In this document: piece by piece, positions 1 to 9,600 of the stretch
How the letters are laid out: every line of letters starts with the position of its first letter
How positions within the stretch are numbered: position 1 is the first letter of the stretch
Assembly (NCBI GenBank): GCA_035295845.1
Contig: DATGIF010000019.1
Coordinates: 409,487-473,486, forward strand
DNA from: Palsa-892 sp035295845
GTDB taxonomy: Bacteria > Pseudomonadota > Alphaproteobacteria > Rhizobiales > Xanthobacteraceae
Reading direction: 5' to 3'
Length of the DNA stretch: 64,000 nucleotides
Notes under the pieces: model-generated
Seen by the model: the letters and a program-made list of their open reading frames with translations, nothing else
What the model was told of the DNA's origin: nothing
The model's database searches: none
Program-made: the position numbers and the translations under genes

Positions 1-1
1 T

Positions 2-370
2 GTCGCCAAGTGGATGAAGCAGTACGGCGTGAACCGGGAAGAGTTGGAGCACGCCTTCCAATTCAAGGACGATGGTTCGTTCGAGGTCCTCGATGTGCCG
101 GGAAAGTCCAAGAGGGAGAGGACGGCGAACACGTATATCTTGTGCGGTCTAGGAAAATTTCTGGCGACCAACCAGCGGAATTTTGACGACGCCTATGCCC
201 GCGCCCTCTGCGACACGTTCGGATGTTACGATCAGGCCAACCATTCGGCGATCCTGCAAGGGCATCGGACTGAATTCACCGGTGACAAGACCAAGGGCTA
301 CACGATGACGCCGCAGGGATTGAAGCGTGGTGCGGCACTCGTGAAGGAGCTTGCGGAGGCTGCGGCGTGA
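2..370 (+). CDS. Hypothetical protein, 5'-truncated by the window edge
   Basis: The reading frame is open to the left edge (Val-Ala-Lys-Trp before the first in-window Met at 14), so the true start probably lies outside; at least 122 residues are visible. I do not recognise the family. The visible part is soluble and mixed alpha/beta, with two cysteines close together (ALCDTFGCYDQANHS) and a C-terminal stretch GYTMTPQGLKRGAALVKEL that resembles the end of a winged-helix fold. Its stop overlaps the GTG start of the next gene (GTGA at 367-370), so the two are probably translated together. Codon use is less GC-biased than in the core genes further right, which suggests an acquired operon. Confidence 0.6.
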   Translation, partial: VAKWMKQYGVNREELEHAFQFKDDGSFEVLDVPGKSKRERTANTYILCGLGKFLATNQRNFDDAYARALCDTFGCYDQANHSAILQGHRTEFTGDKTKGYTMTPQGLKRGAALVKELAEAAA

Positions 371-1161
371 TTGATACCGCGCGGTTGTTCGGGACCGTCC
401 CGCCGCCCCTCCGGGAGGAACTGCTCAAGACATACAAGGAAATCATGTCGAACTATCTGCAGCGCCGCTGGGAGCCGTCAGAACTCAACGGTGGAAAGTT
501 CTGTGAAGCCGTCTTCTCGATCATCCATGGAGCCGTGACCGGCAACTTCCCGGCGGCAGTTAGCAAGCCTCCCGATATGTTGGGCGCATGCCGCATGCTC
601 GAAAAGGAGCCTGCCGATCCTAAGCGCGTTGGTGATCGTAGTCTGCGCGTGCTTATTCCGCGAGCGTTGCCGGTCCTCTACGAAATTCGCAACAATCGAG
701 GAGTTGGGCACGTCGGCGGCGACGTGGACGCCAACCATATGGATGCTGAGTTCGTGCAAGGAACCGCAAGTTGGATTTTGGCCGAACTCGTGCGCATCTT
801 TCATGGCGCTTCGATTGATGAAGCGCAAACGGCGGTCGACGCATTGGTTGAGCGAAAAACGCCAGCGATCTGGGTAGTAGGTCAAACCAAGCGTGTTCTC
901 GATGCGAGGATGAACGCGAAAGACCAAGTGCTCATGCTTTTGCATCATAGCGAAGGCTGGGTATCCGCGAATGATCTCTTCAGGTGGACGGAATATTCAA
1001 ACGAGAGCGTTTTCCGCGCGAAAGTGCTGTCAGCGCTGCACAAGGATCGTCTCATCGAATTCGATGACGAGCGAGAGGCAGCATGCATTTCGCCGCGCGG
1101 CGGCATGGATGTTGAGCGGCGGCTCCTTAAGGGTTCAAATTTGCAAAGAGCGTCCAAGTAA
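367..1161 (+). CDS. HEPN-like and winged-helix protein, possible defence or toxin-type gene
   Basis: The 264-residue protein starts at GTG 367, overlapping the previous stop. Seen in the sequence: a helical N-terminal two-thirds containing RNNRGVGH at residues 108-115. This fits the R-N-x(n)-H (Rx4-6H) signature of HEPN ribonucleases and of abortive-infection C-terminal domains, where Arg and His are catalytic. It is followed near residues 185-255 by a winged-helix-like segment (DQVLMLLHHSEGWVSANDLF, then a basic helix and an ISPRG turn). HEPN proteins often act as RNases in toxin-antitoxin or phage-defence systems; that role here is inference. Codon use is more AT-tolerant than in neighbours, consistent with transfer. 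The upstream gene may be its partner. The motif could be fortuitous. Confidence 0.55.
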   Translation: MIDTARLFGTVPPPLREELLKTYKEIMSNYLQRRWEPSELNGGKFCEAVFSIIHGAVTGNFPAAVSKPPDMLGACRMLEKEPADPKRVGDRSLRVLIPRALPVLYEIRNNRGVGHVGGDVDANHMDAEFVQGTASWILAELVRIFHGASIDEAQTAVDALVERKTPAIWVVGQTKRVLDARMNAKDQVLMLLHHSEGWVSANDLFRWTEYSNESVFRAKVLSALHKDRLIEFDDEREAACISPRGGMDVERRLLKGSNLQRASK

Positions 1162-1235
1162 CTGATCTGTATGACTAGGTATGACTGGCAGTTTACAAAA
1201 AAAGCCAATATCTTCAATTATCTTAAGGCTACGCC

Positions 1236-1571
1236 ATGAACACCAAGAGCCGCCAGGCAAAATATCGTATCGGGCAGGTCGTCCGTCACCGCATGTTTCC
1301 GTTCCGCGGCGTGATCTTCGACATCGATCCGACCTTCAACAACACCGAGGAATGGTACCTGTCGATCCCGGAAGAAATCCGGCCGACGAAAGATCAGCCC
1401 TTTTATCATTTGCTCGCCGAAAACGCGGAGAGCGAATACATCGCCTATGTGTCGGAGCAGAATTTGCTGCCGGATACATCCGGCGAGCCGTTGCGCCATC
1501 CGGAGCTCGAAGAGCGCTTCTATCCCGACGGCAAAGGCGCCTATCGCGCGCGCGACCGGCAAGTGCACTAA
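1236..1571 (+). CDS. hspQ: Heat shock protein HspQ (YccV family)
   Basis: The 111-residue protein matches the HspQ/YccV family in length and motifs: KYRIGQVVRHRMFPFRGVIF at the N-terminus, then DIDP, EEWY and QPFYHLL, with YVSEQNLL further on. In E. coli HspQ binds hemimethylated DNA in vitro and modulates Lon protease activity, so it is expected to be cytosolic. It starts at ATG 1236 just after an AT-rich spacer and ends before a strong hairpin (1591-1619) shared with the convergent IalB gene. It marks the return to core-type codon use after the accessory operon to its left. Confidence 0.9.
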   Translation: MNTKSRQAKYRIGQVVRHRMFPFRGVIFDIDPTFNNTEEWYLSIPEEIRPTKDQPFYHLLAENAESEYIAYVSEQNLLPDTSGEPLRHPELEERFYPDGKGAYRARDRQVH

Positions 1572-1590
1572 AGCGATCGTCCAAAACGAA

Positions 1591-1619
1591 AAACGCCGCG
1601 CGGATATCGCGCGGCGTTT
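1591..1619. terminator. Bidirectional intrinsic terminator between hspQ and the ialB-like gene
   Basis: A perfect 12-bp stem (AAACGCCGCGCG / CGCGCGGCGTTT) with a 5-nt GATAT loop lies between two convergent genes. On the minus strand it is followed by TTTTTCGTTTT, a good U-tract, so it should end ialB-like transcription efficiently. On the plus strand the U-tract is short. Confidence 0.85.
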
Positions 1620-1643
1620 GCTATTTGCGTCCGAGGCCGGAGC

Positions 1644-2426
1644 TTACTGCTTCTGCTGCTTCTCGCGTTCGGCGCGCGCGTCATCGGCCGCCTTCTGCAG
1701 TTTTTCCTGCATCTTCTTGCGCTGATCTTCCATCGCCTTCAGGTCCATCGCCGGGCCGTCATAGACCTTGCCGAATTCCTTGGTCGGGAAGATGAAGTGA
1801 ATGGTGCGCGGCGGCGCCTGGGCGGTGATGACCTGAATCCACATCTCCTGCGACTTCTTCAGCGCGGCAATGAAGTTCTGATCGACCGAGACTTCAACGA
1901 TGCAAACCGGCGCCTGATTGGGCGGAGCGACGCAGGCCGTATAGGGCAATTCGCTCTGCAACGCGGCGCCGTCGATCAGCACGCGGATGCCCGGCTGGAT
2001 CAACATGCCGAGCGGAGCGACCACGCGGAAAATCCGGTTCGGATTGTCGGGAATCTCGGCGAGGCTCGCCGACATCAGGAATTGACCGGTCTCGGCGATC
2101 TGCGCCTGGCTGATTTCACAGACCTGCTTTTTCGATTGCGGGTCTTCGGCGCAGCGTTTCGTCCACGGCGTGGGAATGGTGCCGGCGGGTTGCGACTGCT
2201 GCTGCACCTGCTGTCCTTGCGCGGGAGCTTGCTGCTGCGGCGCCGGCTGCTTTTGCGCCGGCTGCTTCGGCTGCGTCTGCGTCTGCGCCTGCTGCTGCGG
2301 CGCGGGCTTGGGTTGCGCCGGCGTTTGTGCAACTGCATCCGCCGCACAAGCGATCACGAACAAGGCGGCAAAACCGGCCGCGCGGCGCAAGGCACCCCCC
2401 GGTGCGAAGGACATGCGAAGTTTCAT
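1644..2426 (-). CDS. Invasion-associated locus B (IalB) family protein
   Basis: This exported protein of about 260 residues starts at ATG 2426, with GGGGAG upstream; a TTG one codon earlier is less likely. It has a signal peptide (about residues 1-34, ending ADAVAQ), then a long Gln/Pro/Ala linker (about 35-85), an IalB domain (about 90-235: TPWTKRC, CEISQAQ, VAPLGMLIQPG, GAALQSELPYTAC) and a charged C-terminal helix rich in Lys, Glu and Gln. IalB proteins were named in Bartonella for erythrocyte invasion but occur widely in free-living alphaproteobacteria, so a periplasmic or envelope role is all that can be inferred. It converges on hspQ across a shared terminator. Confidence 0.85.
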   Translation of the reverse strand: MKLRMSFAPGGALRRAAGFAALFVIACAADAVAQTPAQPKPAPQQQAQTQTQPKQPAQKQPAPQQQAPAQGQQVQQQSQPAGTIPTPWTKRCAEDPQSKKQVCEISQAQIAETGQFLMSASLAEIPDNPNRIFRVVAPLGMLIQPGIRVLIDGAALQSELPYTACVAPPNQAPVCIVEVSVDQNFIAALKKSQEMWIQVITAQAPPRTIHFIFPTKEFGKVYDGPAMDLKAMEDQRKKMQEKLQKAADDARAEREKQQKQ

Positions 2427-2644
2427 CAAGACTCCCCTTCAGGCTAGGCTTACGCCGCCCCGCGACGGTTTGTGGATGGTTATCGTCGGCGCGAGCCCAA
2501 AGAGTCGCGCTCGAACTCGAATGCTGTCGGCGGCAAATGAGGCAGGAGAGTGGCGTCCGTCAAGTCCAAACTAAGCCTTGCCTTGGCCGGTGGTATGGTT
2601 CTTTCCTCCGCGAATTGGTCGATTCCGCCGAACGGAGGAGCCCA

Positions 2645-4489
2645 GTGCCGGTTGGCCGTTTGCCGGGACGCGCATTGACCTTAACGCTCGCTGCCGCGAT
2701 CGGCTTTTTACTCCTCGATGCAAATGTTACCGCCGAGCCCCAGCATGCAATCGCCATGCACGGCGACCCGCTCTATCCCGCGGGCTTCGATCATTTCCTC
2801 TATACCAATCCGGATGCGCCGAAGGGCGGACGGTTAACGCTCGGGCTTCTCGGCACCTTCGATAGCCTCAACCCGCTGATTGTGCGCGGCACCTCCGTGC
2901 CGCAGGTGCGCACCTACGTGGTCGAGAGCCTGCTCGCGCGCGGGCGCGACGAGCCGTTCACGCTTTACGGCCTGCTAGCCGAAAAGGTCGAGACCGATGA
3001 CGCGCGCAGCTTCGTCACCTTTTATCTCGACCCGCGCGCGCATTTTGCCGACGGCACGCCGGTCACCGCCGACGACGTGCTGTTTTCGTGGAAACTTCTC
3101 CGCGATAAGGGACGGCCCAACCTTCGCTACTATTACGGCAAGGTCGCGCACGCGGAAAAAGCCGGCGACCGCGCGGTGCGGTTTGATTTTGCCAACACCG
3201 ACAACCGCGAATTGCCTTTGATCCTCGGCTTGATGCCGGTGCTGCCGGCCCACGCGATCGACGCCGAGCATTTCGAGGACACGGGATTGAAGCCGCTCCC
3301 CGGCAGCGGGCCTTATCGCATCGTCGAGGTGAAAGTCGGAGAGAGCCTGACGCTGAAACGCGATCCCGATTACTGGGGGCGCGATCTCGCGGTCAATCGC
3401 GGGCTTTATAATTTCGACGAGCTGAAGATCGATTTCTACCGCGACGCCAACACCTGGTTCGAGGCATTCAAGCGCCAGCTCTACGACGTGCGCATCGAGA
3501 CCGATCCCGGCCGCTGGACAACGCAGTACAATTTTCCCGCCGCGGGCGCGCTCGGGCTCGTGCGCGAAAGCGCGACAAGCGCCGAGCCGCGGCCGATGTT
3601 CGCGCTTGTCTTCAATACGCGGCGCGCGATCTTTTCCGATCCGCGCGTGCGCGCGGCGATTGTGCAATTGTTCGATTTCGAATGGGTGAATGCCAAGCTC
3701 TATTACGGCGCCTACCGGCGCACCGCGAGCTACTTCGAGGCTTCCGAACTTTCCGCCCGCGGCCGGCCCGCCGATGAACGCGAGCGCGCGCTCCTCGCGC
3801 CCTTCCCCGGCGCGGTCACGCCCGATGTGCTCGAAGGCCGCTACCAGCCGCCGGTGTCCGACGGCTCCGGCCGCGACCGGGAGCGGCTCAAACGCGCGCT
3901 CGAACTCTTCGCGGAAGCCGGGTGGGAGCTTAACAACGGGGTGCTCGTCTCGCGCGCGCGGAAAGAGCCCATGCGCTTCGAGATCATGGTTTCGGGCCGC
4001 GACGAGGAGCGGCTCGCGCTCGCCTTCTCCGACATGCTCAAACGCGCCGGCATTGCCGCGAGCGTGCGCTTCGTCGACGGCACGCAATACGAACGGCGGC
4101 GGCAGAGCTACGACTTCGACATGATGCCCTATACGTGGGAGCAATCGCTGTCGCCGGGCAACGAACAGAGCTTTTATTTCGGCTCGGCGAGCGCCGACAT
4201 TCCCGGCACGCGCAACTACATGGGCGTAAAGTCGCCGGCAATCGACGCCATGATCGCGGCGATCATTGCCGCGCACGCGCGCGAGGATCTGGTGGCCGCC
4301 GTGCGGGCGCTGGACCGGCTGCTGATGTCGGGCACCTATGTCGTGCCGCTCTATCATTTGCCGGATATCTGGATCGCGCGCTGGCCATGGATCGGCCGGC
4401 CGGCCACGCCGCCACTCACAGGCCCGGCGATCGAAAGCTGGTGGAGGATACCCGAATCGTCGCAAAGGAGGCCGACGGACAAGCGCTGA
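2645..4489 (+). CDS. ABC transporter substrate-binding protein, family 5 (YejA/oligopeptide type)
   Basis: This is a periplasmic solute-binding protein of 614 residues. I chose GTG 2645 because GGAGGAG lies 4-5 nt upstream and translation then begins directly with a signal peptide (PVGRLPGRALTLTLAAAIGF); the frame is open further upstream but that part is not protein-like. The mature start, HAIAMHGDPLYPAGFDHFLY followed by TNPDAPKGG, is typical of YejA-type members, and FADGTPVTADDVLFSWKLL and GSGPYRI are family 5 motifs. No permease or ATPase genes are adjacent, so it either works with a distant transporter or is an orphan. Its stop overlaps the next start (TGATG at 4487-4491). Confidence 0.9.
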   Translation: MPVGRLPGRALTLTLAAAIGFLLLDANVTAEPQHAIAMHGDPLYPAGFDHFLYTNPDAPKGGRLTLGLLGTFDSLNPLIVRGTSVPQVRTYVVESLLARGRDEPFTLYGLLAEKVETDDARSFVTFYLDPRAHFADGTPVTADDVLFSWKLLRDKGRPNLRYYYGKVAHAEKAGDRAVRFDFANTDNRELPLILGLMPVLPAHAIDAEHFEDTGLKPLPGSGPYRIVEVKVGESLTLKRDPDYWGRDLAVNRGLYNFDELKIDFYRDANTWFEAFKRQLYDVRIETDPGRWTTQYNFPAAGALGLVRESATSAEPRPMFALVFNTRRAIFSDPRVRAAIVQLFDFEWVNAKLYYGAYRRTASYFEASELSARGRPADERERALLAPFPGAVTPDVLEGRYQPPVSDGSGRDRERLKRALELFAEAGWELNNGVLVSRARKEPMRFEIMVSGRDEERLALAFSDMLKRAGIAASVRFVDGTQYERRRQSYDFDMMPYTWEQSLSPGNEQSFYFGSASADIPGTRNYMGVKSPAIDAMIAAIIAAHAREDLVAAVRALDRLLMSGTYVVPLYHLPDIWIARWPWIGRPATPPLTGPAIESWWRIPESSQRRPTDKR

Positions 4490-6009
4490 TGCGCGAGCGG
4501 ACCAGAGATTTCGCCAACACCGGGCTCGATCCCAAGGTCGCGCTCGACGCCATCTTCCGCCGCAACGTGCTGATGCAGCCGGGGGCGCTGGCGCTCGCCG
4601 ATCCGGCCGACCGCGCCACTTTCACCGACGGCCTGCCCCGGCGCCTCAACTACGCCGAGGCCGATCTCGCGGTGAACAGGCTGGTCGCGGCGCTGAAATC
4701 GCTCGGTCTCGCCGAAGGCTCGGCGGTCGCCTTGCAGCTTCCCAATACGGTCGAAGCGGTGCTTTCGCTGCTCGCGGTCCTGAGGGCCGGCCTCGTCGCG
4801 GTCCCCGTCCCGCTCCTGTGGCGGCGCGCGGATCTCGTCGCGGCCTTACGCGAAATCAACGCGCACGCCATCATCACCATGGTCCGGATCGGCGACGAGC
4901 GGCCGGCGGAAATCGCCTGCGAAGCGGCGGCGGATTTATTCTCGCTCGGCTTTCCCTGCGCGTTCGGCCATTCGGTGCCCGACGGCGTGATCCCGCTCGA
5001 TTTCGACGCGAACTCGCACGCGCAAAAACAGGATGCCGCGAGCGTGCGAATTCCGGTGACGGAGAGCATCGCGGCGGCGACCTTCGACGCTTCGCGGAGC
5101 GGTGCGTTCGCAGTCGGCCGCACGCACGCGCAATGGATCGCGGCGGGGCTTGCCGTGATGCTTGAGGCGCGGATCGCGCCCGGCGAGACCCTTGTCTCGA
5201 CGCTGCCGCCCGCTTCGCTCGCCGGAATGGCGACGGGATTTTTGCCGTGGCTGCTCTCCGGCGGAACGCTTTCGCTCGTGCATGGCTATTCGCCGCTCGC
5301 GGTCGCGCAGGCCGCAAACAGTGGCGCGCATCTGGTGGCGCCGGCGTCCGTCCTGTTGCCGCTGTCGGAGGCGGGCGGCGGAAGTTTTGCTTCCTCGATC
5401 GCGGTGCATCGCGGGCCGCAAAGCCTCGGCGTCGATCTTTCGGAAGCGCGTTGCGAGGCGATTGTCGATATCCAGTCGTTCGGCGAGATCGGATTAGCGG
5501 CGTTGCGGCGCATCGCGAAGATCATGCCTTCGCCCATACCGATCGGCGAAATCACCGCCCCCGCCGATGCGCCGGGCGGCCCGGTCGCCATCGAGACGAA
5601 ACGGCTCGCCGATGGCACGCTCGCGGTGCGCGGCGCGATGGTGCCGGACAAAGCCTACCCCGGCGCCGCGCGCGCCGGCGCCGGCCGCATCGAATTCGAT
5701 CTCGACGGCTTTGTGCGCACAAACTTGCGGTGCCACGCGATCGGATCGAGCGGGCTCGTGATCGAAGCCTTGCCCGACGGGATCGTCGCCATCGGCGGGT
5801 TGCGCTATGGCGTCGACGACCTCGCCATGCGCATCGCGAAGGCTTCTCCCGGTGCCGCGCTCGCCACCGAGCGCGATCCGCTTGTCGGCGCGCGGCTTGC
5901 GATCGAAAGCAACGATCCACCGGCCGCAAGAAAAATGCTTGACGAGGCGGGTCAATCGCGCCTGATATTCGAGAGCGCGAGAGCACGGGCAGTGCGCCGC
6001 GCCGGTTGA
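4489..6009 (+). CDS. AMP-binding (acyl-adenylate synthetase) family protein with degenerate catalytic motifs
   Basis: The 506-residue protein starts at ATG 4489 inside the TGATG junction with the binding-protein gene. The N-terminal half has the ANL fold signature (LNYAEADLAVNRLVAALKSL, VALQLPNTVEAVLSLLAVLR, AGLVAVPVPLLWRR). However, the Thr/Ser/Gly-rich P-loop is replaced by FDASRSGAFAVGRTHAQW, the usual YRTGD aspartate motif is not visible (DGFVRTNLRCHAI instead), and the C-terminal PKTxxGK lysine motif is absent. The protein may be a pseudoenzyme or use unusual chemistry; the substrate is unknown. It lies between a peptide-binding protein and a DsbA-type oxidoreductase on the same strand. 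Confidence 0.75.
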   Translation: MRERTRDFANTGLDPKVALDAIFRRNVLMQPGALALADPADRATFTDGLPRRLNYAEADLAVNRLVAALKSLGLAEGSAVALQLPNTVEAVLSLLAVLRAGLVAVPVPLLWRRADLVAALREINAHAIITMVRIGDERPAEIACEAAADLFSLGFPCAFGHSVPDGVIPLDFDANSHAQKQDAASVRIPVTESIAAATFDASRSGAFAVGRTHAQWIAAGLAVMLEARIAPGETLVSTLPPASLAGMATGFLPWLLSGGTLSLVHGYSPLAVAQAANSGAHLVAPASVLLPLSEAGGGSFASSIAVHRGPQSLGVDLSEARCEAIVDIQSFGEIGLAALRRIAKIMPSPIPIGEITAPADAPGGPVAIETKRLADGTLAVRGAMVPDKAYPGAARAGAGRIEFDLDGFVRTNLRCHAIGSSGLVIEALPDGIVAIGGLRYGVDDLAMRIAKASPGAALATERDPLVGARLAIESNDPPAARKMLDEAGQSRLIFESARARAVRRAG

Positions 6010-6020
6010 ACGGAGGCGGC

Positions 6021-6665
6021 ATGAAGAAGCGGGTCGTGATCGACGTCGTGTCCGACGTTGTGTGTCCATGGTGCTATCTCGGCAAGCACCGCCTCGAAGC
6101 CGCGCTCAAGCTCCGCCCCGACATCGAAACCGAAATTCACTGGCGGCCGTATTTTCTCGATCCACGCGTGCCGCGCGAGGGCATGGCGCGCGTCGATTAC
6201 CTGTCGCGCAAGTTCGGCAGCGACGAGCGCATCCGGCCGGCGCACGAGCGGCTGTCGCGGCTCGGGCGCGAGGAAGGAATCGAATTTCATTTCGAAAAGA
6301 TCGCGCGCCAGCCGAATACGCTCGACGCGCATCGCCTGATCGGATGGGCGGAAGCCGAGGGCCGCGCGGGTGCGGTCGTCGAAAAAATATTTTCGCTCTT
6401 CTTCAGCGAGGGCGCCGATTTGACCGACCGTGAAACCCTGCTCGTGGCGGCGAAAGCGGGCGGCCTCGATGTCGATAACATGCGCCGGGACCTCGCAGGC
6501 GAGCGCGACGTGCTCGAAGTCGAAAAGGCCGCCACCTTCTCCGCCGAAGCGGGTATTTCCGGCGTGCCGTTCTTCATCTTCAACAACCGCTTCGCGGTGG
6601 CCGGCGCGCAAACGCCGGACATGCTTGCGGAAGCGATGGACAAGACGCTCGCGGAAGCGGCCTGA
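6021..6665 (+). CDS. DsbA family oxidoreductase (FrnE / HCCA isomerase-like)
   Basis: The 214-residue protein has a thioredoxin-fold N-terminus with a CPWC active site at residues 15-18 (VVCPWCYLGKHRLEAAL), an all-helical insertion, and the C-terminal cis-Pro segment (GISGVPFFIFNNRFAVAGAQ) characteristic of the FrnE subgroup. No signal peptide is visible, so it is probably cytosolic, as for other FrnE proteins. ATG 6021 is preferred because GGAGGCGGC precedes it; a TTG at 6006 would overlap the previous gene. The stop nearly touches the convergent mfd stop (6665/6666). Likely role: thiol-disulfide exchange or isomerisation, substrate unknown. Confidence 0.88.
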   Translation: MKKRVVIDVVSDVVCPWCYLGKHRLEAALKLRPDIETEIHWRPYFLDPRVPREGMARVDYLSRKFGSDERIRPAHERLSRLGREEGIEFHFEKIARQPNTLDAHRLIGWAEAEGRAGAVVEKIFSLFFSEGADLTDRETLLVAAKAGGLDVDNMRRDLAGERDVLEVEKAATFSAEAGISGVPFFIFNNRFAVAGAQTPDMLAEAMDKTLAEAA

Positions 6666-9600
6666 TCAGGCGGCCTTCGCCCGCTCCGCGATCCGTACGA
6701 GATTTTCCAGAAGCTCGCGCGCGCCGGCAAGCCGCGCCTTGGCATCCTGCCAGTCCTCGAGCCAGACGATCTTCTGGTCGGGGCGGATCTTGGCGAGCGG
6801 CGTTTGCGCCGCGATCCAGGCAAGCAGCCCTTCGGCGTTGTTGAACTTGTTGTCGCGGAACGTGATCACCGCGCCTTTCGGCCCCGCTTCGATGCGCTCG
6901 ACATTGGCGCGGCGGCAGAGCGCCTTGATCGCCACCACCTTGAGCAGCGTTTCGACCTCGGGCGGCAGCTTGCCGAACCGGTCGACCAGTTCCGCGCCCG
7001 CGGCCTCGATCTCGGCGTCGTTTTCGAGATCGGCGAGACGGCGATAGAGCCCGAGGCGCACGCCGAGATCGGGCACGTAGTCCTCGGGAATGAACACGGG
7101 GATGCCGGCGGCGATTTGCGGCGACCATTTGTCGGCGGCCGGCTGTTCGATTCCGGCTTCGAGCGCGGCCACGGCTTCGGCGAGCATTTCCTGATAAAGC
7201 TCATAGCCGACCTCGCGGATGTGGCCGGATTGCTCCTCGCCCAAAAGATTTCCGGCGCCGCGAATGTCGAGGTCGTGGGAAGCAAGCTCGAATCCAGCGC
7301 CCAGGCTGTCGAGCGATTGCAGCACTTTCAGCCGCCGCTCGGCTTGCGCGGTCACGGGCTTTTCGGCGGGCATCGTGAAAATCGCGTAAGCGCGCGTCTT
7401 CGAGCGGCCGACGCGGCCGCGAAGCTGATAGAGCTGGGCAAGACCGAAGCGATCGGCGCGATGCACGACAAGCGTGTTCGCGGTTGGAATGTCGAGGCCC
7501 GACTCGATGATGGTCGTCGACACCAGCACGTCGAACTTTCCTTCGTAGAAGGCGCCCATGATGTCCTCGAGCTCGCGCGCCGGCATCTGGCCGTGAGCCA
7601 CGGCGAATTTCACCTCCGGCACGTTATGCTCGAGAAACTCGCGGATGCCCGCGATGTCCTCGATGCGCGGGCAAACGTAAAACGCCTGCCCTCCCCGGTA
7701 GCGCTCGCGCAGCAGCGCTTCGCGCACCACCAGGGGATCGAACGGCGTGATGAACGTGCGCACGGCCAGGCGATCGACCGGCGGGGTGGCGATGATCGAA
7801 AGCTCCCGCACGCCCGCGAGCGCCAGCGACAGCGTGCGCGGGATCGGCGTCGCGGTGAGCGTCAACACGTGCACTTCGTTGCGGAGCTGCTTCAGGCGTT
7901 CCTTGTGGGCGACGCCGAAATGCTGCTCCTCGTCGACGACCACGAGGCCGAGATCCTTGAACTTCACGGATTTCGCGAGCAGCGCGTGGGTGCCGATCAC
8001 GATGTCGACGCTGCCGGCGGCAAGCTCCTCCCGTACCTTGGCGAGTTCGCCGGATGAGACGAGCCGCGAGGCCTGTGCCACGCGTACCGGGAATCCGCGG
8101 AAGCGCTCGCTGAAGGTGAGAAAATGCTGGCGCGCGAGCAAGGTCGTCGGCACCACCACCGCCACCTGCTTGCCGGACAGCGCGGTGATGAAGGCGGCGC
8201 GGAGGGCCACTTCCGTCTTGCCGAAGCCGACATCGCCGCAGACGAGCCGGTCCATCGGCCGTCCGGCGGCGAGATCGCCGGTCACGGCATCGATCGCCCC
8301 ATCCTGATCATCGGTTTCCTCATAGGGAAAGCGCGCGCAGAATTCATCGTAGAGGCCTTCGGGCACGGTGAGTTTTGGCGCTTCGCGCAGCTTGCGCGCG
8401 GCCGCGACACGCACGAGTTCGGCGGCCATCTCGCGGATGCGGGTCTTGAGGCGCGCCTTCCGTGTCTGCCAGCCGAGGCCGCCGAGGCGGTCGAGTTCGG
8501 CATGCGCCTCCTCGTTGCCGTAGCGCGAGAGCAATTCGAGGTTTTCCACCGGCAGGAAAAGCCGGTCGCCGCCCTGGTAATGGATTTCGAGACAATCATG
8601 CGGCGCGCCGAGCGCTTCGATGGTCTTCAGGCCCGCGAAGCGGCCGATGCCGTGGTCGATATGGACGACAAGGTCGCCGGCCGAAAGGCTAGTGAGTTCG
8701 GTGACGAAATCGTCGGCGCGGCGCTGGCGGCGGCGCGGGCGCGCGAGCCGGTCGCCGAGGATGTCCTGTTCGGAGATGATCGCGGCATCGGCGCTTTCGA
8801 AACCGCTCTCGAGGCCGAGAATCGCGAGGCCGAAAGCCCCCTTGGACAGGGTCAGCGCCTCGCTGAAGTTCGCGACCGGCCGCAGATTGGCGAGCCCATG
8901 ATCGATGAGCACATGCTGCATGCGCTCGCGCGAGCCCTCGCTCCAGAAGGCGAAAAGCACGCGCTTGTTCGCCGCCTCCAATGCGCGCGCGTGAGCGGCG
9001 ACCGCGTCGAAGAGATTCTTGTTCTCGTCGGCGCGTTCGGTGGCAAAGGTGCGGCCGGCCTTGCCGCCGGCGTCGATCACGCCGGGCGTCGCGGGCATGG
9101 CAAAGGGCGTGAGACGAGCGAGCGCGGCCGCGGCCAGCCGCGCCTTCCATTCTTCTTCCGCGAGATAAAGCCGCTCCGGCGGCAGCGGCTTGTAGAGCGG
9201 GCTTTGCCCCGCTTCCATCGCCTCCCGGCGCGCGCCGTAATAGTCGGCGATTTGCGCGAGCCGCTCGTGCGCCGCTTCCTCGATCAGCGGCTCGAGCACG
9301 ACGGGCGTGCCCGGCAGATAGTCGAACAGGGTTTCGAGTTTTTCGGCGAAGAGCGGCAGCCAATGTTCAAGGCCGGGATGGCGGCGGCCTTGGCTCACCG
9401 CCTCGAAGAAGGCGTCGCCCTTGGTCTGGCCGCCGAACTCGGCGACATAGCCCATGCGAAAGCGCTTGATCGTATCGGGCTCTAGCCGCACTTCGCTCGT
9501 CGGCACGAGTTCGAGCCTGTCGAGGCGGCTTGCCGTGCGCTGCGTCTCGGGATCGAAAGCGCGGAGCGATTCCAGCGTGTCGCCGAAAAAATCGAGCCGC

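Noticed and set aside
8124..9485. Long plus-strand ORF opposite mfd
   Set aside because: Shadow of mfd; no protein-like segments.
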